Below, in pieces: positions 1 through 5,955 of a stretch of 11,401 nucleotides of DNA. The stretch is from Fibrobacterales bacterium (lineage in GTDB: Bacteria > Fibrobacterota > Fibrobacteria > Fibrobacterales > Fibrobacteraceae), in the NCBI GenBank assembly GCA_025997455.1, contig BNUP01000067.1:1-11401 (forward strand). The letters run 5' to 3'. The notes beneath the pieces were generated by a model. That model did not search any database. It had not been told where the DNA came from and worked only from the letters and a program-made list of their open reading frames with translations. Position 1 is the first letter of the stretch. Every line of letters starts with the position of its first letter. Both the position numbers and the translations under genes were made by a program.

Positions 1-1662
1 ACCGTCGCGAGTCAGGTATTTATCGGCAATCAGTTTTTCAATGGTCGCGGCACGAGTTGCGGGAGTTCCCAAACCCCGCTCCTTCATAGCATCGCGCATT
101 TCCTCATCATCTATTAGTTTTCCCGCACCTTCCATTGCGGAGAGCAGGGAACTTTCCGTAAATCTCGCGGGAGGTTTTGTCTCCTGTTCGGCGAGTTCAA
201 TTTTTTCCGCAAGAGGTTTTGCATTTGCAGGCAACGGTGCAATTATACCGTCATCGTTTTCTTCTTTTCCGTAAATCGCCTTCCAGCCCGCTTCCTTTAA
301 TATTTTACCTTCCGTAACAAAAGTCTCGCTTTCAACTGTTGTTACTCTCGTTGTGTGCAAAAATTCCGCCGCAGGAAAAAATACCGCCACAAACCGCTGG
401 CATATTAAACCGAAAATCTTTTGCTCCGCCTCGCTAAGCGATTTCGGCGCGTTGCCTGTGGGAATTATCGCGTGATGGTCGCTCACCTTTGCAGTGTTAA
501 AAATGCGTGGGTCTTTGTGAACAAAATTATTTTTTAGAGCAATTTCGGCGAACTTCGCAATTCCTCCCGTTAGAGTTCCCATAGTTTTTTTTACGGTTGC
601 AACATAATCATCGGGTAAAAATTTGCTGTCGGTTCTGGGGTAAGTTGTGAGTTTGTGTTTTTCGTATAATGATTGGGCGATCTGCAAAGTTGTTTTCGCA
701 GAAAATCCAAAACGATTATTCGCCTCTCTTTGTAAAAAAGTTAAATCGTAAAGCGGGGGACATCGCTGAAATTCCTGTTTTGATTCCTCCGTAACCGTGC
801 CTTGTTTGCCTTCACATTTTTTTAATATGTCATCTGCTGTTGCCCTGTCCCAAATTTTAGAGTTATTTTCTTTGAGGTCTTTCCAAATTCCTGAGTACTC
901 CGCAAGGTAATTCGGTTTGCCCAAATTATTAGAAATTGTTCCTGCCTTAAATTCCGCTGTTAAAGTCCAAAATTTTTGCGGGACAAAACTCATCCGCGCC
1001 TCTTCCCGTTTCACAATCAACGCAAGAGTTGGCGTTTGCACTCTGCCGCAAGGGGTGAGTTGAAAGCCTCCGAATCTGCTGTTGTAAGCCGTTAATCCGC
1101 GCGACCCGTTTATGCCCACAAGCCAATCTGCCTCAGAGCGCGACAGTGCCGCATCTAAAAGTTTTTGCATCTCCGCGTTTGTGCGCAAATTTGCAAAGGC
1201 GTCTTTAATGGAGGCTTGAGTCATACTTTGCATCCACAACCGCCGAATTACCTTATGTGCTACCCCAGTTTTTCCCTGCTCGTGTTCCAAGATATAATGG
1301 AAAATCAACTCGCCCTCGCGCCCAGCATCGCACGCGTTTACAATTTCTCCAACATCTTTTCTTCTAATCAGTTTTCCGAGTGCGGAGAGGTGGCTTTTGG
1401 TATCGGGCAGTGCGACCAACTTAAATTCGTTCGGTATAATGGGAAGTGTTTCCATATTCCAATTTTTATACTGCTCGCCTATGTCCTTAGGGTCGGCTAT
1501 ACCGACCAAATGTCCGAGTGCCCACGAAATAATCGTAGTTTCGTTTTCCATACACGATTTATCTTTGCTAAATTTTCCGCCAAGTGCACGGGCAAGGTCT
1601 GCCGCCACGCTCGGCTTTTCGGCTATAATCAGAGTTTTCGCGGCTGTTGTTTTTTCGCTCAT
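1..1662 (-). CDS. topB: DNA topoisomerase III (type IA), partial, 3' end outside the window
   Basis: A type IA topoisomerase relaxes or decatenates DNA by cutting one strand through a 5'-phosphotyrosine. I translated the whole minus-strand frame: 554 residues, no stop, running off the left edge. The TOPRIM domain starts at about residue 10 (LIIAEKPSVA, E15) and includes CDAGREGE at 111-118. The second TOPRIM Asp is a Gly there, as in many TopB of Firmicutes and Bacteroidetes. LTPCGRVQTPTLA lies near residue 205 and the catalytic Tyr is Y341 in TYPRTDS. VSDHHAIIPTG and the late GLGTPATRAATIEKL motif are also present. In-frame ATGs exist at 1698, 1689 and 1662. I chose 1662 because family homology begins just after it and a CTACCTTCCC box lies 6 nt upstream; TAA precedes 1698. 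No Shine-Dalgarno sequence is visible. Identification is secure; whether it is chromosomal TopB or a mobile-element copy is not resolved. Confidence 0.95.
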   Translation of the reverse strand, partial: MSEKTTAAKTLIIAEKPSVAADLARALGGKFSKDKSCMENETTIISWALGHLVGIADPKDIGEQYKNWNMETLPIIPNEFKLVALPDTKSHLSALGKLIRRKDVGEIVNACDAGREGELIFHYILEHEQGKTGVAHKVIRRLWMQSMTQASIKDAFANLRTNAEMQKLLDAALSRSEADWLVGINGSRGLTAYNSRFGGFQLTPCGRVQTPTLALIVKREEARMSFVPQKFWTLTAEFKAGTISNNLGKPNYLAEYSGIWKDLKENNSKIWDRATADDILKKCEGKQGTVTEESKQEFQRCPPLYDLTFLQREANNRFGFSAKTTLQIAQSLYEKHKLTTYPRTDSKFLPDDYVATVKKTMGTLTGGIAKFAEIALKNNFVHKDPRIFNTAKVSDHHAIIPTGNAPKSLSEAEQKIFGLICQRFVAVFFPAAEFLHTTRVTTVESETFVTEGKILKEAGWKAIYGKEENDDGIIAPLPANAKPLAEKIELAEQETKPPARFTESSLLSAMEGAGKLIDDEEMRDAMKERGLGTPATRAATIEKLIADKYLTRDG

Positions 1663-1668
1663 ATTCTT

Positions 1669-1678
1669 GGGAAGGTAG
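1669..1678 (-). promoter_or_regulatory. CTACCTTCCC start-proximal box of topB (putative leaderless -10)
   Basis: On the minus strand CTACCTTCCC ends 6 nt before the topB ATG at 1662. The core TACCTT fits the TANNNT -10 pattern described for leaderless genes, and the distance puts a transcription start at or a few bases before the ATG. The identical ten bases precede two other leading genes in this window. That it is a promoter is inferred. Confidence 0.5.
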
Positions 1679-1691
1679 AAAGTTTGCATTG

Positions 1692-1870
1692 CCGCCATTG
1701 TTTATACAGATTATCTCAATTTTTTTACAAGTGGGCGGCTATACTTATTGTCCGCCATTGCTTATACAGATTATCACGATTTCTTTTTAATTGGGCGGCT
1801 ATACTTATTGTCCGCCATTGTTTATACAGATTATCTCAATTTTTTTACAAGTGGGCGGCTATACTTATTG
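1692..1870. repeat. Three 60-bp tandem repeats between topB and the toxin-antitoxin genes
   Basis: Units at 1692-1751, 1752-1811 and 1812-1870 each start CCGCCATTG and end CTATACTTATTG. Units 1 and 3 are identical over 59 bases, while unit 2 differs at about nine positions, mostly in the central T-rich part. GGCGG near the end of one unit and CCGCC at the start of the next form a 5-bp inverted repeat around 13 nt. The array lies just upstream of topB, so it could be cis-regulatory. The 60-base period keeps frame in plus-strand reading, but that frame resembles no protein, and the topB frame has a TAA just upstream of 1698. Function unknown. Confidence 0.9.
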
Positions 1871-1872
1871 CC

Positions 1873-1938
1873 GTCGTCTCCGAAGAATTCCTTGTTTTAT
1901 GAGATAAAGTTTGAGGGAGTTCTTCGGAGATTACTATA
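1873..1938 (+). repeat. Hairpin element 5 (GTCG...CTATA), upstream of toxin gene
   Basis: A 15-bp stem pairs 1877-1891 with 1916-1930 and has a single G-T wobble. The 24-nt loop holds a smaller hairpin (TTTAT, GAG, ATAAA, 1896-1908). GTCG directly precedes the left arm and TTACTATA follows the right arm. The same boundaries flank the hairpin at 3927-3997 on the opposite strand, so the two look like copies of one element type with different stem sequences. The final CTATA overlaps the start-proximal box of the toxin gene. No T tract follows the stem, so it is not a standard intrinsic terminator. Confidence 0.7.
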
Positions 1939-1943
1939 TTTAT
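1934..1943 (+). promoter_or_regulatory. CTATATTTAT start-proximal box of the toxin-antitoxin operon
   Basis: CTATATTTAT ends 3 nt before the GTG start at 1947. TATATT is a good -10 hexamer, and six bases separate it from the start codon, so a transcript could begin at the GTG itself. It follows the pattern of the CTACCTTCCC boxes of neighbouring genes and overlaps the end of hairpin element 5. Promoter function is inferred. Confidence 0.45.
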
Positions 1944-1946
1944 AAT

Positions 1947-2210
1947 GTGTTTGAGGTGAATTTGACAAAGAAAGCAGAGAAGTCCGCATCTTTAATGCCA
2001 ATGCCACAATAGGAACAATTGGCGTTGCTCATGACCGATTTGGAAAAAAACGGACCTTCACAGCCGTCTTGGTCAAATTACTCTAAATTAAGTAAAACCA
2101 AACACCATTGCCATTTATCCCACAAGTGGGTTGCCTGTTGGGAAGAAACGGAAAGAGGTGTTCAAATAGAGGTGTATTATGCTGGCAGTCGTGGATCAGC
2201 CCCGTATTAG
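1947..2210 (+). pseudogene. RelE/HigB-type toxin frame interrupted by an in-frame TAG
   Basis: From GTG 1947 the frame reads VFEVNLTKKAEKSASLMPMPQ, then TAG at 2010-2012, then EQLALLMTDLEKNGPSQ and onward to APY and a TAG stop at 2208-2210. The second part carries the signature of small HigB/RelE-like mRNA-cleaving toxins (NGP..PSW.NYSKL, HHCHLSHKWVACWE, IEVYYAGSR.SAPY). Length without the internal stop is 87 residues, normal for the family. Coding similarity lies on both sides of the TAG in one frame, so a single change (CAG to TAG would restore Gln) is the simplest cause. A restart at TTG 2019 or ATG 2031 would lack the first helix. The frame overlaps the antitoxin by 32 nt, typical for this pair. 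A sequencing error is possible. Confidence 0.8.
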
Positions 2211-2556
2211 AGTTGAAGGTGCAGTTATACCTGAGCACCTGCTCCTTTACCTTAAAGCCGCATTTAGTCGGGTTGATGTCAGTGTTGATTTTGAGTCAAA
2301 GGCGACTGAGACTGAATCGGTTCCGTTCCGAAAAACTGCTTGGTATAAAGGCATTCGCAAGAATATGAAACCCGGAGAAAATCTTAAACTTCTCAGGCGG
2401 AACAGAAAACTCACTCAAAGACTGCTCTCAAAAAAAAGCGGAATTGCCGTATCCGAAATTTCCGATATGGAAACGGGCAGAATTTCCATTAGCAAGAAAA
2501 CAGCAGAAAAATTGTCAAGTACTCTTGGAACAAGTACGGAAAATTTATTCTGGTGA
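2179..2556 (+). CDS. XRE-family antitoxin of a type II toxin-antitoxin pair
   Basis: This 125-residue protein has an N-terminal region beginning MLAVVDQPRIRVEG, a common start for antitoxins encoded just after RelE/HigB-type toxins. That region would bind the toxin. A helix-turn-helix domain spans about 66-122 (LKLLRRNRKLTQRLLSKKSG, SEISDMETGRISISKKTAEKL) and would bind the operon promoter for autorepression. The start at 2179 is backed by AGAGG at 2168-2172, six bases before the ATG. The gene begins inside the toxin frame (32-nt overlap), so the two are translationally coupled. It is intact although the toxin frame is broken, which fits selection to keep the antitoxin, or use of it as a stand-alone regulator. 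It converges on flgN with 12 bp between stops. Confidence 0.88.
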   Translation: MLAVVDQPRIRVEGAVIPEHLLLYLKAAFSRVDVSVDFESKATETESVPFRKTAWYKGIRKNMKPGENLKLLRRNRKLTQRLLSKKSGIAVSEISDMETGRISISKKTAEKLSSTLGTSTENLFW

Positions 2557-2568
2557 ATAACCTTTAAT

Positions 2569-3087
2569 TTACCCCCTCTTATTTACCAAATGCACGGGTT
2601 CTCTGCGGACTGTGCGGGAATATGTGCCGCCGTTGCCGTAGGTGCGCCAAGCACGGTCGCGGGGGTCTATGTTTTGGGACATTATTGTATTCATCGTTTC
2701 ACGGACAATATTTCGCGAAATTTCCAAAAGTTCACCGTTTGAATCTGCGAGTCGTTTCACTTCAAGAAGTTCTTTTTTTAACTCCAAAGATATTTTTTCT
2801 AATGTTTGACCGTTGAACTGCGGAAATGCAATGACCAAATCGCGGATTGTTGTTGCGTTTTTTGCATTGGCGAATAGAATTTGAGCGGCATATTCCCTTC
2901 GGGTTTCCAATCGGTTAATGTTTTCGTTAACATCATCTATTTCGGTTAAAATTTCGGTGAGTTCGGCGGTGTTATTTTCTATGATAGCCGCGCGTTGCCG
3001 CAAAAGGGCATCCTTGTAATGCTTATACTGCTCATACATTTTGTTGAGCAGGGCGGTAAGCGATTCAAAATGCTGTTCTAAATTCAT
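2569..3087 (-). CDS. flgN: FlgN-like flagellar export chaperone
   Basis: This 172-residue protein is predicted mostly alpha-helical, with heptad-rich charged stretches (MYEQYKHYKDALLRQRAAIIENN, LTEIDDVNENINRLETRREYAA, LEKISLELKKELLEVKRLAD). These match the FlgN family, cytoplasmic chaperones that keep the hook-filament junction proteins FlgK and FlgL unfolded for export. The last 40 or so residues (DPRDRAWRTYGNGGTYSRTVRREP) are basic and probably disordered, a place where partners bind in such chaperones. Its ATG overlaps the stop of the upstream flgJ-like gene by 4 nt (ATGA), and AGAGGAG lies at 3096-3102, so the two form an operon. No flgK follows: the next gene is the antitoxin on the other strand. 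The call rests on length, helix pattern and context more than on unique motifs. Confidence 0.75.
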   Translation of the reverse strand: MNLEQHFESLTALLNKMYEQYKHYKDALLRQRAAIIENNTAELTEILTEIDDVNENINRLETRREYAAQILFANAKNATTIRDLVIAFPQFNGQTLEKISLELKKELLEVKRLADSNGELLEISRNIVRETMNTIMSQNIDPRDRAWRTYGNGGTYSRTVRREPVHLVNKRG

Positions 3088-3842
3088 TTTTCATACTCCT
3101 CTTTATATTCCAAAACCCTTTTCACATATTCCTGAGTTTCCTGATACGGCGGAATGCCTCCGTATTGCTCCACTGTGCTTGCACCTGCGTTATAGGCGGC
3201 GAGTGCCTTTTGCTCATCGCCTCCGAATTGAGCGAGGAGTTGTTTCAAATAGCGAGTTCCGCCCATAACATTTTGACGACCGCTAAACGAATTTACCACG
3301 CCCATTTCCTTTGCGGTTGAATCCATTAACTGCATTAAACCCTTCGCTCCCTTGTTAGAACGAGCGAGCGAATTTCCTCCGCTTTCTTGCCTAATAACCG
3401 CACGAATTAAATTTTTATCAACGCCGAGCGTATCTGCCGCCTCACTTATCCAATTTTCAATTTGCTTTTCACTTGCTCTCGGTGCTCCATACGCGGAATT
3501 TGCAGATGCTGTTGTAGAGTATGCCCCGAATGCCGAAGGCGGAGTTGCATTTTCACCTGCAAGTTCCTTATATACCATTTTGGCAATTCCGAAAGACCCG
3601 TTTTTACTTGCAGAATTTGAAATTTGCTCGTCTAACATCTCTGTAAAAATTCGCCTTCCGCTACTCATCTCCTCATCTTGCGGAACTGTTTTTCGCATAG
3701 ATTTCATCATTTGATGCACGAACATCGCCTCAAATTCCTGTGCCGCTTTCCATTTTTTTGCATCATCGGTTGCGGCGTTAGGAAGGCGCGGGGCAGTTGC
3801 CTGTGCGGCTGTTTGTGCGGCTGTTATTTGCAAGGCGGACAT
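3084..3842 (-). CDS. flgJ: FlgJ-like protein: rod-binding domain fused to a lytic transglycosylase domain
   Basis: This 252-residue protein has two domains. Residues 28-95 match the FlgJ N-terminal rod-binding domain (WKAAQEFEAMFVHQMMKSMRKT, then IFTEMLDEQISNSASKNGSFGIAKMVYKEL). Residues 125-245 are a lytic transglycosylase SLT domain: IRAVIRQESGGNS with catalytic Glu153, GAKGLMQLMDSTAKEMG, and ALAAYNAGAS. It would open peptidoglycan so the flagellar rod can pass the cell wall. In E. coli FlgJ the second domain is instead a glucosaminidase, so this fusion does the same job with an unrelated enzyme. An Ala/Ser/Thr-rich linker joins the parts at about 96-122. No cleavable signal peptide is evident, as in other FlgJ. 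It is the first gene of the unit with flgN. CATATTTGCC stands 3 nt before the ATG, and no Shine-Dalgarno is seen. Confidence 0.9.
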   Translation of the reverse strand: MSALQITAAQTAAQATAPRLPNAATDDAKKWKAAQEFEAMFVHQMMKSMRKTVPQDEEMSSGRRIFTEMLDEQISNSASKNGSFGIAKMVYKELAGENATPPSAFGAYSTTASANSAYGAPRASEKQIENWISEAADTLGVDKNLIRAVIRQESGGNSLARSNKGAKGLMQLMDSTAKEMGVVNSFSGRQNVMGGTRYLKQLLAQFGGDEQKALAAYNAGASTVEQYGGIPPYQETQEYVKRVLEYKEEYEK

Positions 3843-3845
3843 ATC

Positions 3846-3855
3846 GGCAAATATG
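3846..3855 (-). promoter_or_regulatory. CATATTTGCC start-proximal box of flgJ-like gene (weak match)
   Basis: Minus-strand CATATTTGCC ends 3 nt before the ATG, in the place taken by CTACCTTCCC in other leading genes. It shares the TT and final CC but lacks a clean TANNNT. It also resembles the Bacteroidetes TANNTTTG -7 element without fully matching it. This is the weakest member of the set. Confidence 0.3.
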
Positions 3856-3878
3856 TTGCAAAAAATGTGCCATATAAA

Positions 3879-3932
3879 GTCGCTTAGTAGTATCAGACAA
3901 TCTCTTAACGAGTTCTTCAGAGCCTACTATAG
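3879..3932 (+). repeat. Hairpin element 1 (GTCGCTTA...CTATAG), degenerate
   Basis: GTCGCTTA at 3879-3886 and CTATAG at 3927-3932 bound this 54-bp element. The terminal stem is short (AGTAG 3886-3890 with CTACT 3924-3928). A GAGTTCTTCAGAG run inside resembles the right arm of element 5. It lies about 37 bp upstream of the flgJ start. With only a 5-bp terminal stem it would not stand alone; it is listed because its ends match the better-formed copies at 4024-4088, 8074-8254 and 10384-10447. Confidence 0.45.
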
Positions 3933-3997
3933 GGAATCTCTAAAAACTCCTCTAAATCATAATTTTACAAAATTGGAGTTTTTAGAGACGACAGCGA
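3927..3997 (-). repeat. Hairpin element 1' (GTCG...CTATAG), 14-bp perfect stem
   Basis: A perfect 14-bp stem joins 3937-3950 to 3975-3988. The loop contains a second palindrome at 3961-3974 (AATTTT, AC, AAAATT). On the minus strand GTCG precedes the stem and TTCCCTATAG follows it, the same frame as in element 5. The palindromic CTATAG at 3927-3932 is shared with element 1, so the two meet in opposite orientation. It lies between the divergent flgJ-like and PEGA/FGE genes. No T tract marks it as a terminator. Confidence 0.7.
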
Positions 3998-4023
3998 ACC
4001 CGCATAAAATGCACCTTGAAATA

Positions 4024-4088
4024 GTTCGCCCATGTCGCTTAGGAAACTTCTATTAACCATTTATTAGGTTAATAGAGGTTTCCTATAG
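4024..4088 (+). repeat. Hairpin element 2 (GTTCGCCCATGTCGCTT...CTATAG), 18-bp stem
   Basis: The first 17 bases, GTTCGCCCATGTCGCTT, are identical to those of the element at 10384-10447, and both end in CCTATAG. An 18-bp stem pairs 4041-4058 with 4067-4084 around an 8-nt loop, with one G-T wobble. Against the other copy the third base pair after the GTCGCTT region is changed on both sides, so pairing is kept. The element sits in the divergent intergenic region and thus not at a gene end, which speaks against a terminator role here. Confidence 0.8.
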
Positions 4089-4137
4089 AAACGGATCAAT
4101 TCATTCAACCCGCCTGCACTGCGAGTTTTCCATTCCC

Positions 4138-4215
4138 CACACCCTACACCCAAACTTGCAACGCAGAGGAAACTCTACTCTTTACTCTTTACACTCTACT
4201 CTTTACACTCTCAAC
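4138..4215 (+). repeat. Period-7 pyrimidine array upstream of the PEGA/FGE gene
   Basis: Two heptads CACACCC and TACACCC occupy 4138-4151. After 22 unrelated bases, six phased heptads run over 4174-4215: TCTACTC, TTTACTC, TTTACAC, TCTACTC, TTTACAC, TCTCAAC. TTTTTCTACCTTCCC follows directly. The last two heptads and the T run are nearly the same as upstream of the exonuclease gene. Function is unknown; the constant place before the start box suggests a role in transcription. Confidence 0.75.
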
Positions 4216-4220
4216 TTTTT

Positions 4221-4230
4221 CTACCTTCCC
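4221..4230 (+). promoter_or_regulatory. CTACCTTCCC start-proximal box of the PEGA/FGE gene
   Basis: CTACCTTCCC ends 4 nt before the ATG at 4235. TACCTT lies seven bases from the ATG, as expected for a -10 box of a leaderless transcript. There is no purine-rich ribosome binding site; the upstream region is nearly all pyrimidine. Promoter role is inferred. Confidence 0.55.
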
Positions 4231-4234
4231 AAAT

Positions 4235-5944
4235 ATGAGGTTTTACGGACTTACGCACTCGTTAGTGTGCTTGTTGTTATTTGTTTCGCTTTGCTTTTCG
4301 CAAACGGATTCGCTTTCGATTGACACTCTGCCGACCAAAGTTTCAAATAAGAAGGGTGTTTTAGCGATAAACAGTTCCGCACCTGCGGGTGTTTGGGTGA
4401 ATGGGGTGGCTTATGGGACAACTCCGTTTTCGGCTGAATTACCGAGCGGTTGGGTTACGATTTCGCTTCGTGCACAGGATTTTTGGACTTCGGTGGTGCT
4501 TGCTCATATCGATTCGGGAAGAACGGTATCTTACAATTTGCCTCTTAAACATTATGCCGAAATTCCAAACGCACCCGAAATCGGCGATGTTTCAAAGATT
4601 CACGATTTGAGAACGCTTGAAAATATTTACGATAAATTGGCAAAAATCAGACCAACTGCGGTGGGTGATTCGCTCTGCATTGCAAAATTTGTTGAGGAAT
4701 CGCCGTTGCCTTACGCCGCTCCCGCACCTTTAACCGAAAAAAGTCCAGAATATCAAAATTATTATGCCATATATAATATAGAACGGCAAACCGATTTTAA
4801 CGATTATCTTTGGACTTGCACGAGTTCGGTGGAGAGTGCACAGAATAAGGTTCTTTTGCGTTTGGCGGAATTATCTAAGTCGCAGGTGAGCGGTTATGTG
4901 CCTGTATCGGCGGCATCTTTTAAGCAGAGTGCCCCCGATGGTTTAAAGGGTGATTTGGAATTGTCTTTCCGTTCGCCCGATGGCAGGGCAGATGTTTTGT
5001 GGAAGGGGAAATGGGAGAGTTCAGATTTTAAGGGCGATGACCTTGTTCGTGCTTTGACCTCAGCACAACCTCTTGCACTTGCTTTTTTAAGTGTCGGGAA
5101 TCAAACCGTGTGGATACCTGTTAAAGCAGGGTTAAGCGAGGGGGGTGCAAACAATACCTCCCCGTCAGTCATGAAGGCGGAACAGACGGGGGGAAACCTT
5201 TATTACAGACACTTTTATAAATACTCGGCGTTGAATGTGTCGTGGAACGGTTTGGTGTTTTCGCTGAAAGGTGAATTTGTTTTACCCGAATACATACGAA
5301 CACAACCTGAGGTGGCGGCTTGGCTTGGAGTTAAAGATACCGTTATTGTAGCGGACACGGTGGCGAAGTTGCCGATAGAACGGCTTGCACTTGCAAAAAT
5401 TCCCGCAGGAAGTTTTAACTATAAGGGTAAAAAAACTGAGGTGAATGCATTTTCAATAAACACCACCGAAATTTCGCAAACACTCTATAAAGCAGAATGC
5501 GGAAAGGCAAAAGATTTTGGCGATTTTGTCGGTGATTCTCTGCCTGCACACAGCGTGAATTGGAAAGAGGCAAGCGAATGCTGCGTTGCTCTCGGTGGCA
5601 ATTTGCCTACCGAAGTGCAGTGGGAATATGCAGCGCGTGCGGGTATGAACGGTAAAACTATCACTGCCGCAGGGTCTGTTATAGGCGATTACGCTATTTA
5701 CAAAAGCGATATTCATAAAGGAATTGAGAAGGTCGGCACAAAGAAACCAAACGGCTGGGGGCTTTACGATGTGTTTGGGAATGTGGGCGAATGGGTTAAA
5801 GATGACGGTTTTTGGTTTGGGAAATACAAGTATATAAAGGGCGGCAGTTGGAAGAGCAAAGAAAAAGATATGTCCTTTGAGAACCGTGATGAAGAAGATG
5901 CGAGATATTGGGGCACGCACTTGGGATTTAGGTGCGTGTTTTAA
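4235..5944 (+). CDS. Secreted PEGA-domain and FGE-sulfatase (SUMF1)-domain protein, non-catalytic FGE
   Basis: This 569-residue protein begins with a signal peptide (residues 1-22, SLVCLLLFVSLCFSQ; no lipobox). A PEGA domain spans about 40-105 (GVLAINSSAPAGVWVNGVAYG, TPFSAELPSGWVTISLRA); such domains occur in surface proteins. A middle region of about 110-380 matches nothing I recognise. The C-terminal 185 residues are an FGE-sulfatase fold: IPAGSFNYKGKKTEVNAF, PTEVQWEYAARAG, NGWGLYDVFGNVGEWV, IKGGSW and the final GFRCVF. In true formylglycine-generating enzymes two active-site Cys follow the GGS segment; here that stretch (GGSWKSKEKDMSFENRDEE) has none, so the domain is probably a binding or structural module. 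It probably acts in the periplasm or on the cell surface. It is a single-gene unit, and its stop is 11 bp from the convergent decarboxylase stop. Confidence 0.85.
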   Translation: MRFYGLTHSLVCLLLFVSLCFSQTDSLSIDTLPTKVSNKKGVLAINSSAPAGVWVNGVAYGTTPFSAELPSGWVTISLRAQDFWTSVVLAHIDSGRTVSYNLPLKHYAEIPNAPEIGDVSKIHDLRTLENIYDKLAKIRPTAVGDSLCIAKFVEESPLPYAAPAPLTEKSPEYQNYYAIYNIERQTDFNDYLWTCTSSVESAQNKVLLRLAELSKSQVSGYVPVSAASFKQSAPDGLKGDLELSFRSPDGRADVLWKGKWESSDFKGDDLVRALTSAQPLALAFLSVGNQTVWIPVKAGLSEGGANNTSPSVMKAEQTGGNLYYRHFYKYSALNVSWNGLVFSLKGEFVLPEYIRTQPEVAAWLGVKDTVIVADTVAKLPIERLALAKIPAGSFNYKGKKTEVNAFSINTTEISQTLYKAECGKAKDFGDFVGDSLPAHSVNWKEASECCVALGGNLPTEVQWEYAARAGMNGKTITAAGSVIGDYAIYKSDIHKGIEKVGTKKPNGWGLYDVFGNVGEWVKDDGFWFGKYKYIKGGSWKSKEKDMSFENRDEEDARYWGTHLGFRCVF

Positions 5945-5955
5945 AAATCATTTAA

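Noticed and set aside
1165..1902. Plus-strand open frame of 245 codons with 20-residue repeats
   Set aside because: It lies mostly opposite topB, and its repetitive end is just the 60-bp tandem repeat, whose length is a multiple of three.
2010..2012. TAG read as an amino acid (recoding) in the toxin frame
   Set aside because: TAG ends the exonuclease and the toxin frame itself, and no special downstream structure was seen. A point mutation is simpler.
5453..5920. Minus-strand open frame of 155 codons inside the PEGA/FGE gene
   Set aside because: It is a shadow of the plus-strand gene, whose FGE motifs are clear. It has no recognisable domain.
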